Shown here piece by piece: positions 7,445 through 17,198 of a stretch of DNA of 64,000 nt; within the stretch, counting starts at the first letter, position 1, and every line of letters begins with the position of its first letter. The notes beneath the pieces are model-generated. The model was given only the letters and a program-made list of their open reading frames with translations, ran no database searches and had not been told where the DNA came from. Source of the stretch: JAFARZ01 sp035651595 (GTDB lineage Bacteria; Actinomycetota; Actinomycetes; Streptosporangiales; Streptosporangiaceae); assembly GCA_035651595.1 (NCBI GenBank), contig DASRFJ010000138.1:11355-75354 (forward strand), in the 5' to 3' direction. The position numbers were made by a program, and so were the translations under genes.

Positions 7445-8476
7445 GCGGCGGGCACGCCGCACGATGGCCGCTGTGCCGATCGCCGCCACGGTGGCGCCGG
7501 CCACGGTAATCGTCGCCTCCTTGCGGGCGATGCGGCGGCCGGCCACCGCGTGCTTGCCGCCGCGCTGGCCGAGCAGTACTTCCAGTGCCTCGGCGTTGCC
7601 GAAGCGCGGCCGCCAGCCGTGCTCGCGCAGCACCGCGCACTCCACCACCCACGGATAGGTGACGTACCGCAGGTCCATGGCCGGCGCCGGGGTCACCCCC
7701 ATCTGATGCAGTCGCTGCGCGGTGCCGAACGTGAGCCTGGCCGGCAGCTCGATGCTCTTCAGGCCGCTGAGCCGCTCCACCTCGTCTTGTTCCAGCCAGC
7801 CGTCACAGCCGACCGCCAGCTCGCCGTCCAGACCCCGCGCGACGGTGAACTCCAGCGCCGACACCAGGTCGTCGACGTGGCAGAACTGCCAGCGCGGCGC
7901 GCAGCCCTTCACGGTGAGCAGCCGAGGGGCCTCGAAGTGCCTGGTCACCAGCGTGTCGATGCCGCCGCCGACCAGGGCGGCCGGCCGGACAACGGTGACC
8001 GCCATGCCGGGGTTGGTGCGTGGCGAGCGCAGCGCGAGCTGCTCGATCTCCAGCATGTCGCCGGCCACGCTGCTGTCGGCCAGCGCCGCGAGCGGCGCGT
8101 TCTCCGCCAGTGGAACCGGGTTCTCTGGCCGAGCCCCGTACACCATCGCGCTGGTGACCAGGACGACCCGGCCGACCCGGCCCGCGGCGGCCGCGGTCAG
8201 CACGGTCTGCGCGCCGCGGACGTTGAAGGCCCGGCGCCGCCGTGCGTCGGAGCCCGGGGTGAGGTCGGTGTCGGCGTGCACGACCACGTCGACACCCGTC
8301 AGCCGTCCGGCCAGCGCCGGGTCGCGGACGTCCGCGACACGCCACGTCACGCCGTTGCTGTCGCCGCGCTCGTCGTCGATCGCGATCACTTTCTTGACCT
8401 GGGATGACTCGGCGAGCGCGCGGGTGAGGGCCGGGCCGATGCCGCGTGTCGCGCCGGTAACGGCCACCACGGGCAT
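7427..8476 (-). CDS. NAD-dependent epimerase/dehydratase (extended SDR) with C-terminal membrane segment
   Basis: 349 residues from ATG at 8476, which begins the Rossmann fold directly (VVAVTGATRGIGPALTRAL) and has AAGGACC upstream. A longer form starting at 8566 is possible, but it would add 30 residues before the fold. The SDR features are Ser of VLVTSAMVYGAR followed by a degraded YxxxK region (no clear Tyr-x3-Lys after AGDMLEIEQL), so catalytic competence is uncertain. CHVDDLVSALEFTV is typical of the substrate domain. The tail has a hydrophobic stretch (ITVAGATVAAIGTAAIV) and a basic end, which suggests membrane attachment. The stop codon lies within the 26-bp tandem repeat. Confidence 0.82.
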   Translation of the reverse strand: MPVVAVTGATRGIGPALTRALAESSQVKKVIAIDDERGDSNGVTWRVADVRDPALAGRLTGVDVVVHADTDLTPGSDARRRRAFNVRGAQTVLTAAAAGRVGRVVLVTSAMVYGARPENPVPLAENAPLAALADSSVAGDMLEIEQLALRSPRTNPGMAVTVVRPAALVGGGIDTLVTRHFEAPRLLTVKGCAPRWQFCHVDDLVSALEFTVARGLDGELAVGCDGWLEQDEVERLSGLKSIELPARLTFGTAQRLHQMGVTPAPAMDLRYVTYPWVVECAVLREHGWRPRFGNAEALEVLLGQRGGKHAVAGRRIARKEATITVAGATVAAIGTAAIVRRARRHRRPG

Positions 8477-8595
8477 AGGCTGGTCAGGTCCTTCGCTACG
8501 CTCCTGGCGATATGGCCGCCCGGCGCTTGTCACAGTGCGCATCTCCCGAGATAACGTGACGGTCATGACCCTTCTATCCTGCCGCAGAGGTCGCC

Positions 8596-9978
8596 ATGGC
8601 TGATCGCCCGTTCGGTTTCGGGCTGCCCGACAAGCCGGAAGATGAAGGCGGGAACACCTCCGGTGTCCCGCAGGGCGGGGACCCGTTCGGGGGCGCCGCG
8701 GGCGGTCCCCAGCAGTTCGCGGACGCCCTGCGGCAGTTCGCCGACATGCTTTCCTGGTCCGGCGGTCCAGTTAACTGGGATCTGGCCAAGAACGTGGCCA
8801 GGCATGTCATCTCGGCGGCGGGGGACCCGTCCGTGCTTGACGCGCAGCGCCGGGAGATCACCGAGGCGGTCCGGCTCGCCGACCTGTGGCTGGACCAGGC
8901 GGCGTCGTTCCCGTCCGGCGTGCACCGGATCGAGGCGTGGAGCCGGTCGGAGTGGCTGGAGGCGACGTTCCCGGTCTGGGCGAAGCTCTGCGAGCCGATC
9001 GCGGCCAAGGGCGTCGAGGCGATGAGCACGATGATCCCGGCGGACCCGTCGCAGCTCGGCGGCGACCTGCCCGAGGAGATGAAGGCTGTTTTCGAAGGGC
9101 TCGCTGGCGGCGGTGCTGGCGGCGCCGGCGGCGTGGGTGGCCTTGCCGGGCTGTCCGCGATGTTCCGTTCGATCGGCGGCGCGATGATCGGCAGCCAGAC
9201 GGGGACGGCGGTGGGCGAACTGGCCCGCGAGGTGGTGGGCTCGTCCGACGTCGGCCTGCCGCTCGGCCCGGAGGGCACCGCGGCACTGCTCCCCGCCGGG
9301 GTCGCGGACTTCGGGCAGGGGCTGTCGGTGGACGCCAGCGAGGTCCGGCTCTACCTCGCGCTGCGCGAGGCGGCGCACCAGCGGCTGTTCGCGCACGTGC
9401 CGTGGCTGCGCACCCACCTGCTTGGCGCGGTGGAGCAGTACGCCAGCGGCATCACGATGGACATGGCCAAGCTGCAGGAGGCCATGCCGGACGTCGACCT
9501 CACGAACCCGGAGGCGCTCCAGGAGGCACTCCAGGGTGAGGGGCTGTTCCGCCCCGAGGACACCCCGGCGCAGAAGGCGGCGCTCAGCCGGCTGGAGACG
9601 ATGCTGGCCCTGGTCGAGGGGTGGGTGTCCACGGTCGTCGCCGCGGCCGCCAAGGGCCGGCTCAGCCACGGCGACGCGCTGGCCGAGGCGATCCGCCGCC
9701 GCCGCGCCACCGGCGGCCCGGCCGAGCGCACGTTCGCCACGCTGGTCGGGCTCGAGTTGCGCCCGCGCCGGCTGCGCGAGGCGGCGACGATCTGGCAGGG
9801 CCTGACCGAAGCGCGCGGCATCGACGGGCGCGACGCCCTGTGGGGCCACCCCGACCTGCTGCCGGTCGCCGACGACCTGGAGAACCCGGAGGCGTTCGTC
9901 CACCCGTCCGAGCTTGACCTGGACATCTCCGACCTCGAGAACGGGGACGACGGCGAGCGCGAGGACGGCACGAAGTAG
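8596..9978 (+). CDS. DUF2342 zinc-dependent metalloprotease-like protein (F420-associated family)
   Basis: 460 residues, the usual length. The family is annotated as zinc-dependent metalloprotease or coenzyme F420 biosynthesis-associated protein, and its function is not established. A Gly-rich N-terminus precedes helical sequence (VNWDLAKNVARHVIS). A Gly/Ala-rich hinge lies near residues 170-190, and LYLALREAAHQRLFAHVPWL near residue 250 carries the ExxH pattern used to call it a metalloenzyme. The acidic tail (DLDISDLENGDDGERED) is typical. It is divergent from the epimerase and upstream of the sugar and F420 genes. Confidence 0.88.
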   Translation: MADRPFGFGLPDKPEDEGGNTSGVPQGGDPFGGAAGGPQQFADALRQFADMLSWSGGPVNWDLAKNVARHVISAAGDPSVLDAQRREITEAVRLADLWLDQAASFPSGVHRIEAWSRSEWLEATFPVWAKLCEPIAAKGVEAMSTMIPADPSQLGGDLPEEMKAVFEGLAGGGAGGAGGVGGLAGLSAMFRSIGGAMIGSQTGTAVGELAREVVGSSDVGLPLGPEGTAALLPAGVADFGQGLSVDASEVRLYLALREAAHQRLFAHVPWLRTHLLGAVEQYASGITMDMAKLQEAMPDVDLTNPEALQEALQGEGLFRPEDTPAQKAALSRLETMLALVEGWVSTVVAAAAKGRLSHGDALAEAIRRRRATGGPAERTFATLVGLELRPRRLREAATIWQGLTEARGIDGRDALWGHPDLLPVADDLENPEAFVHPSELDLDISDLENGDDGEREDGTK

Positions 9979-10099
9979 CCGACTCCAACCGGGGGGCCCG
10001 GAACTGCCATGTCGAGCCCACGGTCGGCGGCCGCGCCCAGGAGTCGTGGCGAAGCCGGGATCCCGACGGGAGAAACCACGGCTCGTTAGGATCCAAGGC

Positions 10100-10837
10100 A
10101 TGCGGGTTGCGGACGTGGTGGGATTCGCCGGGCACGAGGTTCACGTGTGCCGGTACCGCGAGGCGCACACGCTGCTGCGCTGGCTGGGCGGGAACGGGGA
10201 CCTGCGCGGGCAGCGGGTGCTCGACGTGGCCGGCGGCGACGGGTACTGGGCGGCGCGGGCGCGGCGGCGCGGGGCGCGGGCGGTTGCGCTGGACATTTCG
10301 GAGCGTAAGCTGCGGCGGGGTGCGGCGCTGAGCGTCGCGCCCGGCCTGGTCTGCGGCGACGCGCTGCGGCTGCCGTTCCCGGACGCCAGCTTCGACCGGG
10401 TGATGTCGATCTGCGCGATCGAGCACTTCGACGACGGCGCGCGGGCGCTTGACGAGATGGCGCGGGTGCTGCGGCCCGGCGGCGAACTGGTGATGTCCGC
10501 CGACGCGCTGACGCTGGCCAAACGCTGGCCGAAGCTCTATGCATCGCATTGCGTCCGCTATAGCGTCCAGCGGACATACTCGCTGGAGCAACTCACCGAG
10601 CTGCTCGCCGAACGCGGGCTGACCGTGCTGGCGCACGAGTACCAGTTCCGGAGCCCGTGGGCGCAGCGGCTGTACCTGAGTTTGTCCGCGTACGGCGGGA
10701 AGTTCGGCTTCAATGCCGCGGTGCCGGCGCTGCCCGCGGTGGCGCTCGCGGACCGGATCAGGCCCGGACATGGCGGGTCTATCGTTCTCGTGCATGCTCG
10801 ACGCACAGAGATTAACGGGGCATTGACGCAAGCGTAA
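10100..10837 (+). CDS. Class I SAM-dependent methyltransferase
   Basis: 245 residues from ATG at 10100. Motif I for S-adenosylmethionine binding is VLDVAGGDGYWAARA (about residues 39-53). Motif II is AVALDISERKL, CGDALRLPFPDASFDRVMS matches the acidic loop, and EMARVLRPGGELVMSAD matches motif III. The fold is UbiE/Methyltransf_11-like. The substrate is unknown. It lies about 120 bp upstream of a glycosyltransferase and a nucleotide-sugar gene, so a glycan or lipid substrate is plausible, but this is only inference from context. Confidence 0.88.
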   Translation: MRVADVVGFAGHEVHVCRYREAHTLLRWLGGNGDLRGQRVLDVAGGDGYWAARARRRGARAVALDISERKLRRGAALSVAPGLVCGDALRLPFPDASFDRVMSICAIEHFDDGARALDEMARVLRPGGELVMSADALTLAKRWPKLYASHCVRYSVQRTYSLEQLTELLAERGLTVLAHEYQFRSPWAQRLYLSLSAYGGKFGFNAAVPALPAVALADRIRPGHGGSIVLVHARRTEINGALTQA

Positions 10838-10956
10838 GTGTTCGTCCGCTGCCACCGGCAGGGCGTAGGCTGCATAGTTGACGGGACATCCACGCAGGCG
10901 GCGTCATCGTGCCGTGAAACGCGCCCGGGTGTCCCAGGAGAGGAGCAAGTGCGGTC

Positions 10957-12108
10957 GTGGCACCCCGCGTACTTATCGATGCGACCGACGTGCCAGCCGA
11001 CCGGGGAGCGCTCGGCCGGTACGTCGACGGGCTGATAGGCGCGCTGGACGCGGTTGGCGCGGACATCGCCGTGGTCTGCCAGCGTGCCGACGAAGAGCGC
11101 TACGGACGGCTCGCCCCCGGCGCTCGCGTGGTAACCGGGCCGACCGCGATCTCGCATCGGTTCGCCCGGCTGGCCTGGGAACAGAGCGGTTTGCCGGTGG
11201 TGGCCGAGCAGGTGAGCGCCGACGTGATTCACGTGCCGTACTACTCGATGCCGCAGCGCCCGGGGCGTCCCACGGTGGTCACCGTGCACGACGTGACGTA
11301 CTTCACCGAGCCCGAGCTGTACAGCCAGACGGGCGCGATGTTCTTCAAATCGGCGATCAGGACCGCCGCGCGCCGGGCGGCACGGCTGCTCGTGCCATCC
11401 AAGGCGACGCGAGACGAGCTCGTCCGGGTGCTGGAAGCGGATCCGACCAGGATCGACGTCGCGTATCACGGCGTGGACCACCGGCTGTTCCACCGGCCGG
11501 AGGAGCCGAAGATCACGAGCGTGTCCAACCGGCTCGGCCTGCACGGCAAGCCGTACGTCGCGTTCCTCGGCGCGCTCGATCCGCGCAAGAACGTCGCGGC
11601 GCTGATCAAGGGCTGGGCCGGCGCGGTCGAGGATCTCGAGGAGCCGCCCGCGCTCGTACTCGGCGGCGGTGGCGGCTGGAGCGAGGAAGTGGACGCGGTC
11701 GTGGCGACGCTGCCCCCGCACCTTCGGCTGATCAGGCCGGGTTACCTGCGGTTCTCCGATCTGCCCGGCTTCTTCGGCGGCGCTTTGGTGGTCGCGTTCC
11801 CGAGCCGTGGCGAGGGCTTCGGGCTGCCGGTCCTCGAGGCGATGGCGTGCGGCGCGCCGGTGCTCACCACGCACTGCACCTCGCTGCCCGAGGTCGGCGG
11901 CGAGGCCGTGGCGTACACCGAGCCGGACGCGGACAGTATCCGTGACGCGCTGCGCGCCCTGCTCGACGATCCCGCGCGCCGGGACGCGCTGGCGAGCGCC
12001 GGGCACGCCCGTGCACAGGAGTTCACCTGGGCCGCGTCGGCCGAAGCGCACCTCGCCTGCTACCGACGCGCCGCCGATCAGCACGCCGCGGATGTAAGCG
12101 CGGTGTAA
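10957..12108 (+). CDS. GT4-family glycosyltransferase
   Basis: 383 residues, GTG start preceded by GGAGAGGAG. The N-terminal half starts RVLIDATDVPADRGALGRYV. VIHVPYYSMPQ and VVTVHDVTYFTEPELY are typical of mannosyl- and other retaining GT-B transferases. The C-terminal donor-binding motif SRGEGFGLPVLEAMACG contains the EX7E pair. VAFLGALDPRKNVAALIKGW is the common second-domain start. The nucleotidyltransferase that follows 9 bp later could make its GDP-sugar donor, so a mannosyltransferase acting on an envelope glycan is a reasonable guess. Confidence 0.9.
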   Translation: MAPRVLIDATDVPADRGALGRYVDGLIGALDAVGADIAVVCQRADEERYGRLAPGARVVTGPTAISHRFARLAWEQSGLPVVAEQVSADVIHVPYYSMPQRPGRPTVVTVHDVTYFTEPELYSQTGAMFFKSAIRTAARRAARLLVPSKATRDELVRVLEADPTRIDVAYHGVDHRLFHRPEEPKITSVSNRLGLHGKPYVAFLGALDPRKNVAALIKGWAGAVEDLEEPPALVLGGGGGWSEEVDAVVATLPPHLRLIRPGYLRFSDLPGFFGGALVVAFPSRGEGFGLPVLEAMACGAPVLTTHCTSLPEVGGEAVAYTEPDADSIRDALRALLDDPARRDALASAGHARAQEFTWAASAEAHLACYRRAADQHAADVSAV

Positions 12109-12117
12109 CGTAACGGC

Positions 12118-13224
12118 ATGCCAACCGCTGTCGATCGTGAGCCATTGGAAGCCATCGTCCTGGTGGGCGGACAGGGCACGCGACTTCGCCCCCTGACGCT
12201 GTCCGCGCCCAAGCCGCTGCTGCCCACCGCCGGTGTGCCGTTCCTGTCGCACCTGCTGGCCAGAGCCGCGGCGAGCGGGGTCACCCACGTGGTGCTGGCG
12301 ACGTGCTACAAGGCGTCGATGTTCAGCTCGGTCTTCGGCGACGGGTCGGCGTTCGGCATCAGCATCTCGTACGTGACCGAGGACGAGCCGCTGGACACCG
12401 GCGGCGGCATCCGCAACGCGGCCCGCTCGCTGCGCGGGTCTAAGGCGGCGGACCCGGTCGTGGTGATGAACTGCGACATCCTGTCCGGGCACGATCTTGG
12501 CGCGCAGCTTGACCTGCACGTGAAGTCGGACGCCGCGGTGACGCTGCACCTGGTCGAGGTGCCGGACCCGACCCGGTTCGGCTGCGTGCCGATCGACCCG
12601 AACGGGCGTGTCACAGCTTTTCTGGAAAAAACGCCAAATCCTGTGACGAATCGCATTAATGCGGGATGTTACGTGTTCCGCCGCGACGTGATCGACTCGA
12701 TCCCGGCGGGCCGCCGGGTGTCGGTGGAGCGCGAGACGTTTCCCGGCCTGATCGCGGCCGGTGAGCTTGTGATGGGCTACCCGGAGTCCGCCTACTGGCT
12801 CGATGTCGGCACGCCGCAGGCGTTCGTCCGCGGCTCCTGCGATCTGGTGCTCGGGAAGCTGCCCGCGCCAGCGATTCCCGGTCAGCCGGGACCGGCGGAG
12901 CGCCTGCTGCTCTCGGACGCGACGCTGGCTTCGGGGGCTTCGGTAACCGGGGGTACCACACTCGGGGAGCATGCCTCGGTCGCCAGCGGCGCCGTGGTGG
13001 CAGGCAGCGTGCTGTTCGACGACGCCGTCGTGGGCGAGGGCGCGGTCGTGCGCGACTCGATCCTCGGCCGCGGCGCGGTGGTGGAGGCCGGCGCCGTGGT
13101 GGACGACGCGGTCATCGGCGACAACGCGGTCATCGGCAGCGGGAACGAGCTGGCCCGCGGCATCCGGATCTGGCCGGGCACCCGGCTGGCGCCCACCTCG
13201 GTCCGTTTTTCCTCTGACGTGTAG
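12118..13224 (+). CDS. Mannose-1-phosphate guanylyltransferase-type nucleotidyltransferase
   Basis: 368 residues. The pyrophosphorylase signature is AIVLVGGQGTRLRPLTLSAPKPLLP. MNCDILSGHDLG carries the metal-binding Asp, and LEKTPNPVTNRINAGCYVF and YWLDVGTP are typical of ManC/GMPP-like enzymes. From about residue 270 there is a left-handed beta-helix of hexapeptide repeats (GASVTGG, GEGAVV, GDNAVI). It should make GDP-mannose from mannose-1-phosphate and GTP; the phosphomannomutase at 27441 would supply the substrate. A 60-base stretch around 12605-12665 is markedly AT-richer, with codons such as AAA, AAT and ATT, unlike the rest of the gene. Confidence 0.9.
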   Translation: MPTAVDREPLEAIVLVGGQGTRLRPLTLSAPKPLLPTAGVPFLSHLLARAAASGVTHVVLATCYKASMFSSVFGDGSAFGISISYVTEDEPLDTGGGIRNAARSLRGSKAADPVVVMNCDILSGHDLGAQLDLHVKSDAAVTLHLVEVPDPTRFGCVPIDPNGRVTAFLEKTPNPVTNRINAGCYVFRRDVIDSIPAGRRVSVERETFPGLIAAGELVMGYPESAYWLDVGTPQAFVRGSCDLVLGKLPAPAIPGQPGPAERLLLSDATLASGASVTGGTTLGEHASVASGAVVAGSVLFDDAVVGEGAVVRDSILGRGAVVEAGAVVDDAVIGDNAVIGSGNELARGIRIWPGTRLAPTSVRFSSDV

Positions 13225-13229
13225 CAGCC

Positions 13230-14147
13230 GTGGAGCTTGACTGGCGGCCGCCGCTTCCGGTCAGCCTGCGGCTCACGCTCGGCGTGTACCGGCACGGCGG
13301 CGGCGACCCCACGTTCCGTACCGACCGCGACGGCGCGCTCTGGCGCACCACGCTGACCCCGGACGGCCCCGCCACGCTCCGTCTCGTGGAAACCGCTGAC
13401 GGCACGATGCGGGCACAGGCCTGGGGCCCGGGTGCCCGCTGGGTGCTGGACCAGCTCCCCGCGCAGCTCGGCGCGTTCGACACCGCCCAGCTGCCGTCGG
13501 ACGCGGATGGCCCGGGCGCGGAGCTGCTGCGAGACATCGCCAGCCGGCTTCCTGGCCTGCGCATCGGCCGCAGCGGCCGCGTCTTCGAAGCGCTCGTTCC
13601 CGCCGTCCTCGAGCAGAAGGTCGTCGGCAAGGAGGCGCACCGGGCCTGGCGCGCGCTGCTCTTCCAGCACGGCACGCCAGCCCCCGGCCCGGCACCCGCC
13701 GGCATGCGTGTCTTCCCTTCGCCGCGGGTCTGGGCCCGGATCCCGTCCTGGGACTGGCACCGGGCAGGCGTCGAGGGGGTCCGCGCGCGCACGATCATCA
13801 ACGCCGCCCAGGTCGCCGCCCGGCTGGAGGAGATCACCTCGCTCAGCCACGCCGAAGCCGATGCCAGGCTTCGTGCCCTCCCCGGCATCGGCCCGTGGAC
13901 GTCGGCCGAGACCCGCCAGCGCGCGGCCGGAGACCCCGACGCCATCTCGGTGGGTGACTACCACCTGCCCAAGGCGGTCGGCTGGACGCTGGCCGGCGAG
14001 CACGGCACCGACGACGAGGGAATGCTGGCGCTGCTCGCCCCCTACGCAGGTCAGCGCTATCGGGTGCAGCGGCTTATCGAACTGGGCGGCAGCACGCCGC
14101 CCCGCCGCGGCCCCCGCATGGCGGTCCGCGACTACCGCGGCTTCTAG
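13230..14147 (+). CDS. AlkA-like DNA-3-methyladenine glycosylase (HhH-GPD)
   Basis: 305 residues from GTG at 13230, five bases after the preceding stop. The N-terminal part resembles the AlkA N domain. The helix-hairpin-helix is LRALPGIGPWTSAETRQRA, followed by the catalytic Asp in ISVGDYHLPKAVGW. It should remove alkylated bases in base-excision repair. It is probably co-transcribed with the sugar genes upstream, whose function is unrelated. Confidence 0.9.
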   Translation: MELDWRPPLPVSLRLTLGVYRHGGGDPTFRTDRDGALWRTTLTPDGPATLRLVETADGTMRAQAWGPGARWVLDQLPAQLGAFDTAQLPSDADGPGAELLRDIASRLPGLRIGRSGRVFEALVPAVLEQKVVGKEAHRAWRALLFQHGTPAPGPAPAGMRVFPSPRVWARIPSWDWHRAGVEGVRARTIINAAQVAARLEEITSLSHAEADARLRALPGIGPWTSAETRQRAAGDPDAISVGDYHLPKAVGWTLAGEHGTDDEGMLALLAPYAGQRYRVQRLIELGGSTPPRRGPRMAVRDYRGF

Positions 14148-14170
14148 CCGGCCCTCGGGCAATGCCGGGA

Positions 14171-14254
14171 CAACGTGGCGGATTCGCCCTTTGTGGTCGT
14201 CTGACCCCCGCGCGTGGGGGTCAATCCGACACGTACGGCATATCTTCCACGTTG
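14171..14254. repeat. Dispersed inverted-repeat element, family B, copy 1
   Basis: The left arm starts CAACGTGGCGGATT (14171-14196) and a related inverted arm ends TCTTCCACGTTG (14230-14254). A small GC palindrome in the centre (GACCCCCGCGCGTGGGGGTC) forms its own hairpin. The left arm matches the complement of the right arm of the copy at 26008-26091 at about 23 of 26 positions, so this copy is inverted relative to it. It lies between two genes on the same strand, unlike the other two copies. Confidence 0.65.
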
Positions 14255-14442
14255 ATGGCGGGTCACCTGCCGCGTCTAGGTCCCACCAGCCGCAGCCGCC
14301 TCATCAGGCAGGCTCCGGCCGAAGCGACCACGTTTCCGGCGACGCGCACGACGCTCGGCTTCGGCGGCACGGCGAGCCTCGACGCGACCGTCGGCTGACC
14401 CGCACCGGCGGGTGTCCGTTCGCTCCCGCGTAAAGTCTGGGT

Positions 14443-17124
14443 ATGGGCGTTTCCCGCGACGACTCAGGGGTCACTCCAGCCGCTATGCGCCGCGCGCTCG
14501 CCAGAGCGCGCGATGGTAAGGCGCTGGACCACGCCGAGGCGACGGTTCTGCTGCACGCCAGCGGCGATGATCTCCAGACGCTGCTCGGATACGCGAGCGC
14601 CACCCGGGACCGCGGCCTGGAATCGGCGGGCCGCCCGCGGGTGATCACCTACTCCCGCAAGGTGTTCATCCCGCTGACCCGGCTGTGCCGGGACCGATGC
14701 GCCTACTGCACGTTCGCCACGGTCCCGCACCGGCTGCATAGTCTCTACCTCGAGCCCGACGAGGTCCTCGACATCGCCCGGCAGGGTGCGACGCTGGGCT
14801 GCAAGGAAGCCCTGTTCACCCTCGGCGACCGGCCAGAAGAACGCTGGCACCAGGCCAGGGAGTGGCTCGACGCGCACGGCTACGAAGACACGCTGTCCTA
14901 CGTGCGCGCGATGGCGATCCGCGTGCTGGAGGAGACCGGGCTGCTGCCGCACCTGAACCCGGGGGTCCTGAGCTGGCAGGACTTCCAGCGGCTCAAGCCG
15001 GTCGCGCCGTCGATGGGCATGATGCTGGAGACGACGGCGACGCGCCTGTTCACCGACAAGGGCGGCCCGCACTTCGGCAGCCCGGACAAGGATCCGGCGG
15101 TGCGGCTGCGCGTGCTCGAGGACGCCGGCCGCTCCAATGTGCCGTTTACCACCGGCATCCTGATCGGCATCGGCGAGACGCTCGCCGAGCGCGCCGACTC
15201 CGTCTTCGCGATCCGCAAGGTCGCCCGCGAGTACAACGGGGTCCAGGAGGTGATCGTGCAGAACTTCCGGGCCAAGCCGGACACGAAGATGCGCGACACC
15301 CCGGACGCCGAGCTCGACGACCTGGCCGCGACGATCGCGGTCACCCGGCTGGTCCTCGGCGCCAAGGCGAGGATCCAGGCGCCGCCGAACCTGGTCGGCG
15401 AGCAGTACGCGCTGATCCTGCGCGCCGGCATCGACGACTGGGGCGGCGTCTCGCCGCTTACTCCGGACCACGTCAACCCGGAACGCCCGTGGCCGGCCAT
15501 CGACGAGCTGGCCGCGCACACCGCCGCGGCCGGCTTCTCGCTCCGCGAGCGCCTGACGATCTACCCGCCGTACCTGCACGAGCCCTGGCTGGACCCGCGC
15601 CTGGCCCGGCACGTCGCCGCGCTCGCCGACCCAGAGAGCGGCCTGGCGCGCGATGGCGCGATGCCCGTCGGCATCCCCTGGCAGGAGCCCGACGGCGGCT
15701 GGGGTGAGTCCGCGGGCCGCACCGACCTGCACGTGACCATCGACACCACTGGCCGCACCCATGACCGTAGGGATGACTTCGCTGAGGTCTACGGCGACTG
15801 GCAAGCTCTGGCGGAACGTACGGTGGTTTCTCCGCTGGCACCCTCCTCCGTCGCCCGGCCGGCCCCCACGGCGGCCTCCACGGCAACCCCTGCGGCGGCC
15901 TCCACGGCAGCACCTGCGGCGGTCCCCGCGATCGCACCGGCTGCTGCCCGTCCCGGGGAGGTGGCCGCGGCCCTGCGTCAGGCCGAGCGCGACCCGGCCG
16001 CGTTGACCGATGCCGAAGCAATTGCCCTCCTCTCTGCCGACGGCCCGGACCTGGAGGCGCTGGCCTCGATCGCCGACGCGCTCCGCCGCGAGGTCCGCGG
16101 CGACGACGTGACCTATGTCGTGACGCGGAACATCAACTTCACGAACGTCTGCTACACCGGGTGCCGGTTCTGCGCGTTCGCGCAGCGGCGCACTGACGCG
16201 GATGCGTACACGCTGTCGCTAGAGCAGGTAGGCGATCGGGCCGAAGAGGCGTGGGCAGCGGGTGCCACCGAAGTCTGCATGCAGGGCGGCATCCATCCCG
16301 ATCTTCCAGGCACAGCGTACTTCGAAATTTCTTCCGAAGTCAAGCGGCGAGTGCCAGGCATTCACGTTCATGCGTTCTCGCCGATGGAGGTGGTCAACGG
16401 GGCGTCTCGCACCGGACTGCCGATCCGGGAGTGGCTGGTCCGCGCCAAGGACGCCGGGGTCGGCTCATTGCCGGGCACCGCGGCGGAGATCCTGGATGAC
16501 GACGTGCGCTGGATCCTGACCAAGGGCAAGCTGCCCGCGTCGGTTTGGATCGAGGTCATCACCACCGCGCACGAGCTGGGCATCCCGACCTCGGCGACGA
16601 TGATGTACGGCCACGTCGACACGCCGGCCCACTGGGTCGGGCACCTGCGCGTGATCCGCTCGATCCAGGAGAAGACCGGCGGTTTCACCGAGTTCGTGCT
16701 GCTCCCGTTCATCCACGAGAACGCGCCCATATACCTGGCCGGATTGGCCCGGCCTGGGCCGACGCGCCGGGAGAACCGCGCGGTGCACGCGGTATCCCGG
16801 CTGCTGCTGCATGGGGCGATCGACTCGATCCAGGCCTCCTGGGTCAAGCTCGGCGACGACGGCTGCCGGGACGTGCTGCGCGGCGGCGTCAACGACCTGG
16901 GCGGCACGCTGATGGAGGAGACGATAAGCCGCATGGCCGGGGCCGGACACGGCTCCTACAAGACGATCAGCCAGTTCCGCGCGATCACCGACCCGCTTGG
17001 CAGGCCGCTGCGCCAGCGCACTACCACCTACGGCCAGCCGTCCGCGGAACGACAGGCCGCCGCGGCCGCCAGTAACGGCGTCACGCCTGCCGTGCGCACT
17101 TCGTTGCCGCTGCTCACCACCTAA
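14443..17124 (+). CDS. fbiC: FO synthase, fused CofG-CofH radical SAM protein
   Basis: 893 residues, full length for the fused actinobacterial enzyme. It makes the F420 chromophore FO from 5-amino-6-ribitylamino-uracil and tyrosine. The N-terminal CofG half has Cys82, Cys86 and Cys89 in LCRDRCAYCTF. The C-terminal CofH half has Cys570, Cys574 and Cys577 in VCYTGCRFCAF. Each motif is CX3CX2C for a 4Fe-4S cluster. The halves are joined by an Ala/Pro/Thr-rich linker at about residues 465-507 made of near-repeats of TAASTA and APAA. It is convergent with fbiB-fbiA, so the three F420 genes lie within 5.2 kb; in Mycobacterium, fbiC is far from fbiAB. Confidence 0.97.
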   Translation: MGVSRDDSGVTPAAMRRALARARDGKALDHAEATVLLHASGDDLQTLLGYASATRDRGLESAGRPRVITYSRKVFIPLTRLCRDRCAYCTFATVPHRLHSLYLEPDEVLDIARQGATLGCKEALFTLGDRPEERWHQAREWLDAHGYEDTLSYVRAMAIRVLEETGLLPHLNPGVLSWQDFQRLKPVAPSMGMMLETTATRLFTDKGGPHFGSPDKDPAVRLRVLEDAGRSNVPFTTGILIGIGETLAERADSVFAIRKVAREYNGVQEVIVQNFRAKPDTKMRDTPDAELDDLAATIAVTRLVLGAKARIQAPPNLVGEQYALILRAGIDDWGGVSPLTPDHVNPERPWPAIDELAAHTAAAGFSLRERLTIYPPYLHEPWLDPRLARHVAALADPESGLARDGAMPVGIPWQEPDGGWGESAGRTDLHVTIDTTGRTHDRRDDFAEVYGDWQALAERTVVSPLAPSSVARPAPTAASTATPAAASTAAPAAVPAIAPAAARPGEVAAALRQAERDPAALTDAEAIALLSADGPDLEALASIADALRREVRGDDVTYVVTRNINFTNVCYTGCRFCAFAQRRTDADAYTLSLEQVGDRAEEAWAAGATEVCMQGGIHPDLPGTAYFEISSEVKRRVPGIHVHAFSPMEVVNGASRTGLPIREWLVRAKDAGVGSLPGTAAEILDDDVRWILTKGKLPASVWIEVITTAHELGIPTSATMMYGHVDTPAHWVGHLRVIRSIQEKTGGFTEFVLLPFIHENAPIYLAGLARPGPTRRENRAVHAVSRLLLHGAIDSIQASWVKLGDDGCRDVLRGGVNDLGGTLMEETISRMAGAGHGSYKTISQFRAITDPLGRPLRQRTTTYGQPSAERQAAAAASNGVTPAVRTSLPLLTT

Positions 17125-17198
17125 CGCATGTCGCAGGCCCTCGCGGCGCGTGGCTGCCGTGACTCTCGATGCCTAAGCGACACGGCACGACAAGTTTT

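Noticed and set aside
10558..12972. Minus-strand frame of 804 codons opposite the glycosyltransferase and nucleotidyltransferase
   Set aside because: Antisense shadow: Arg/Gly/His-rich composition with no domain, and the plus strand holds two clear enzymes with start sites.
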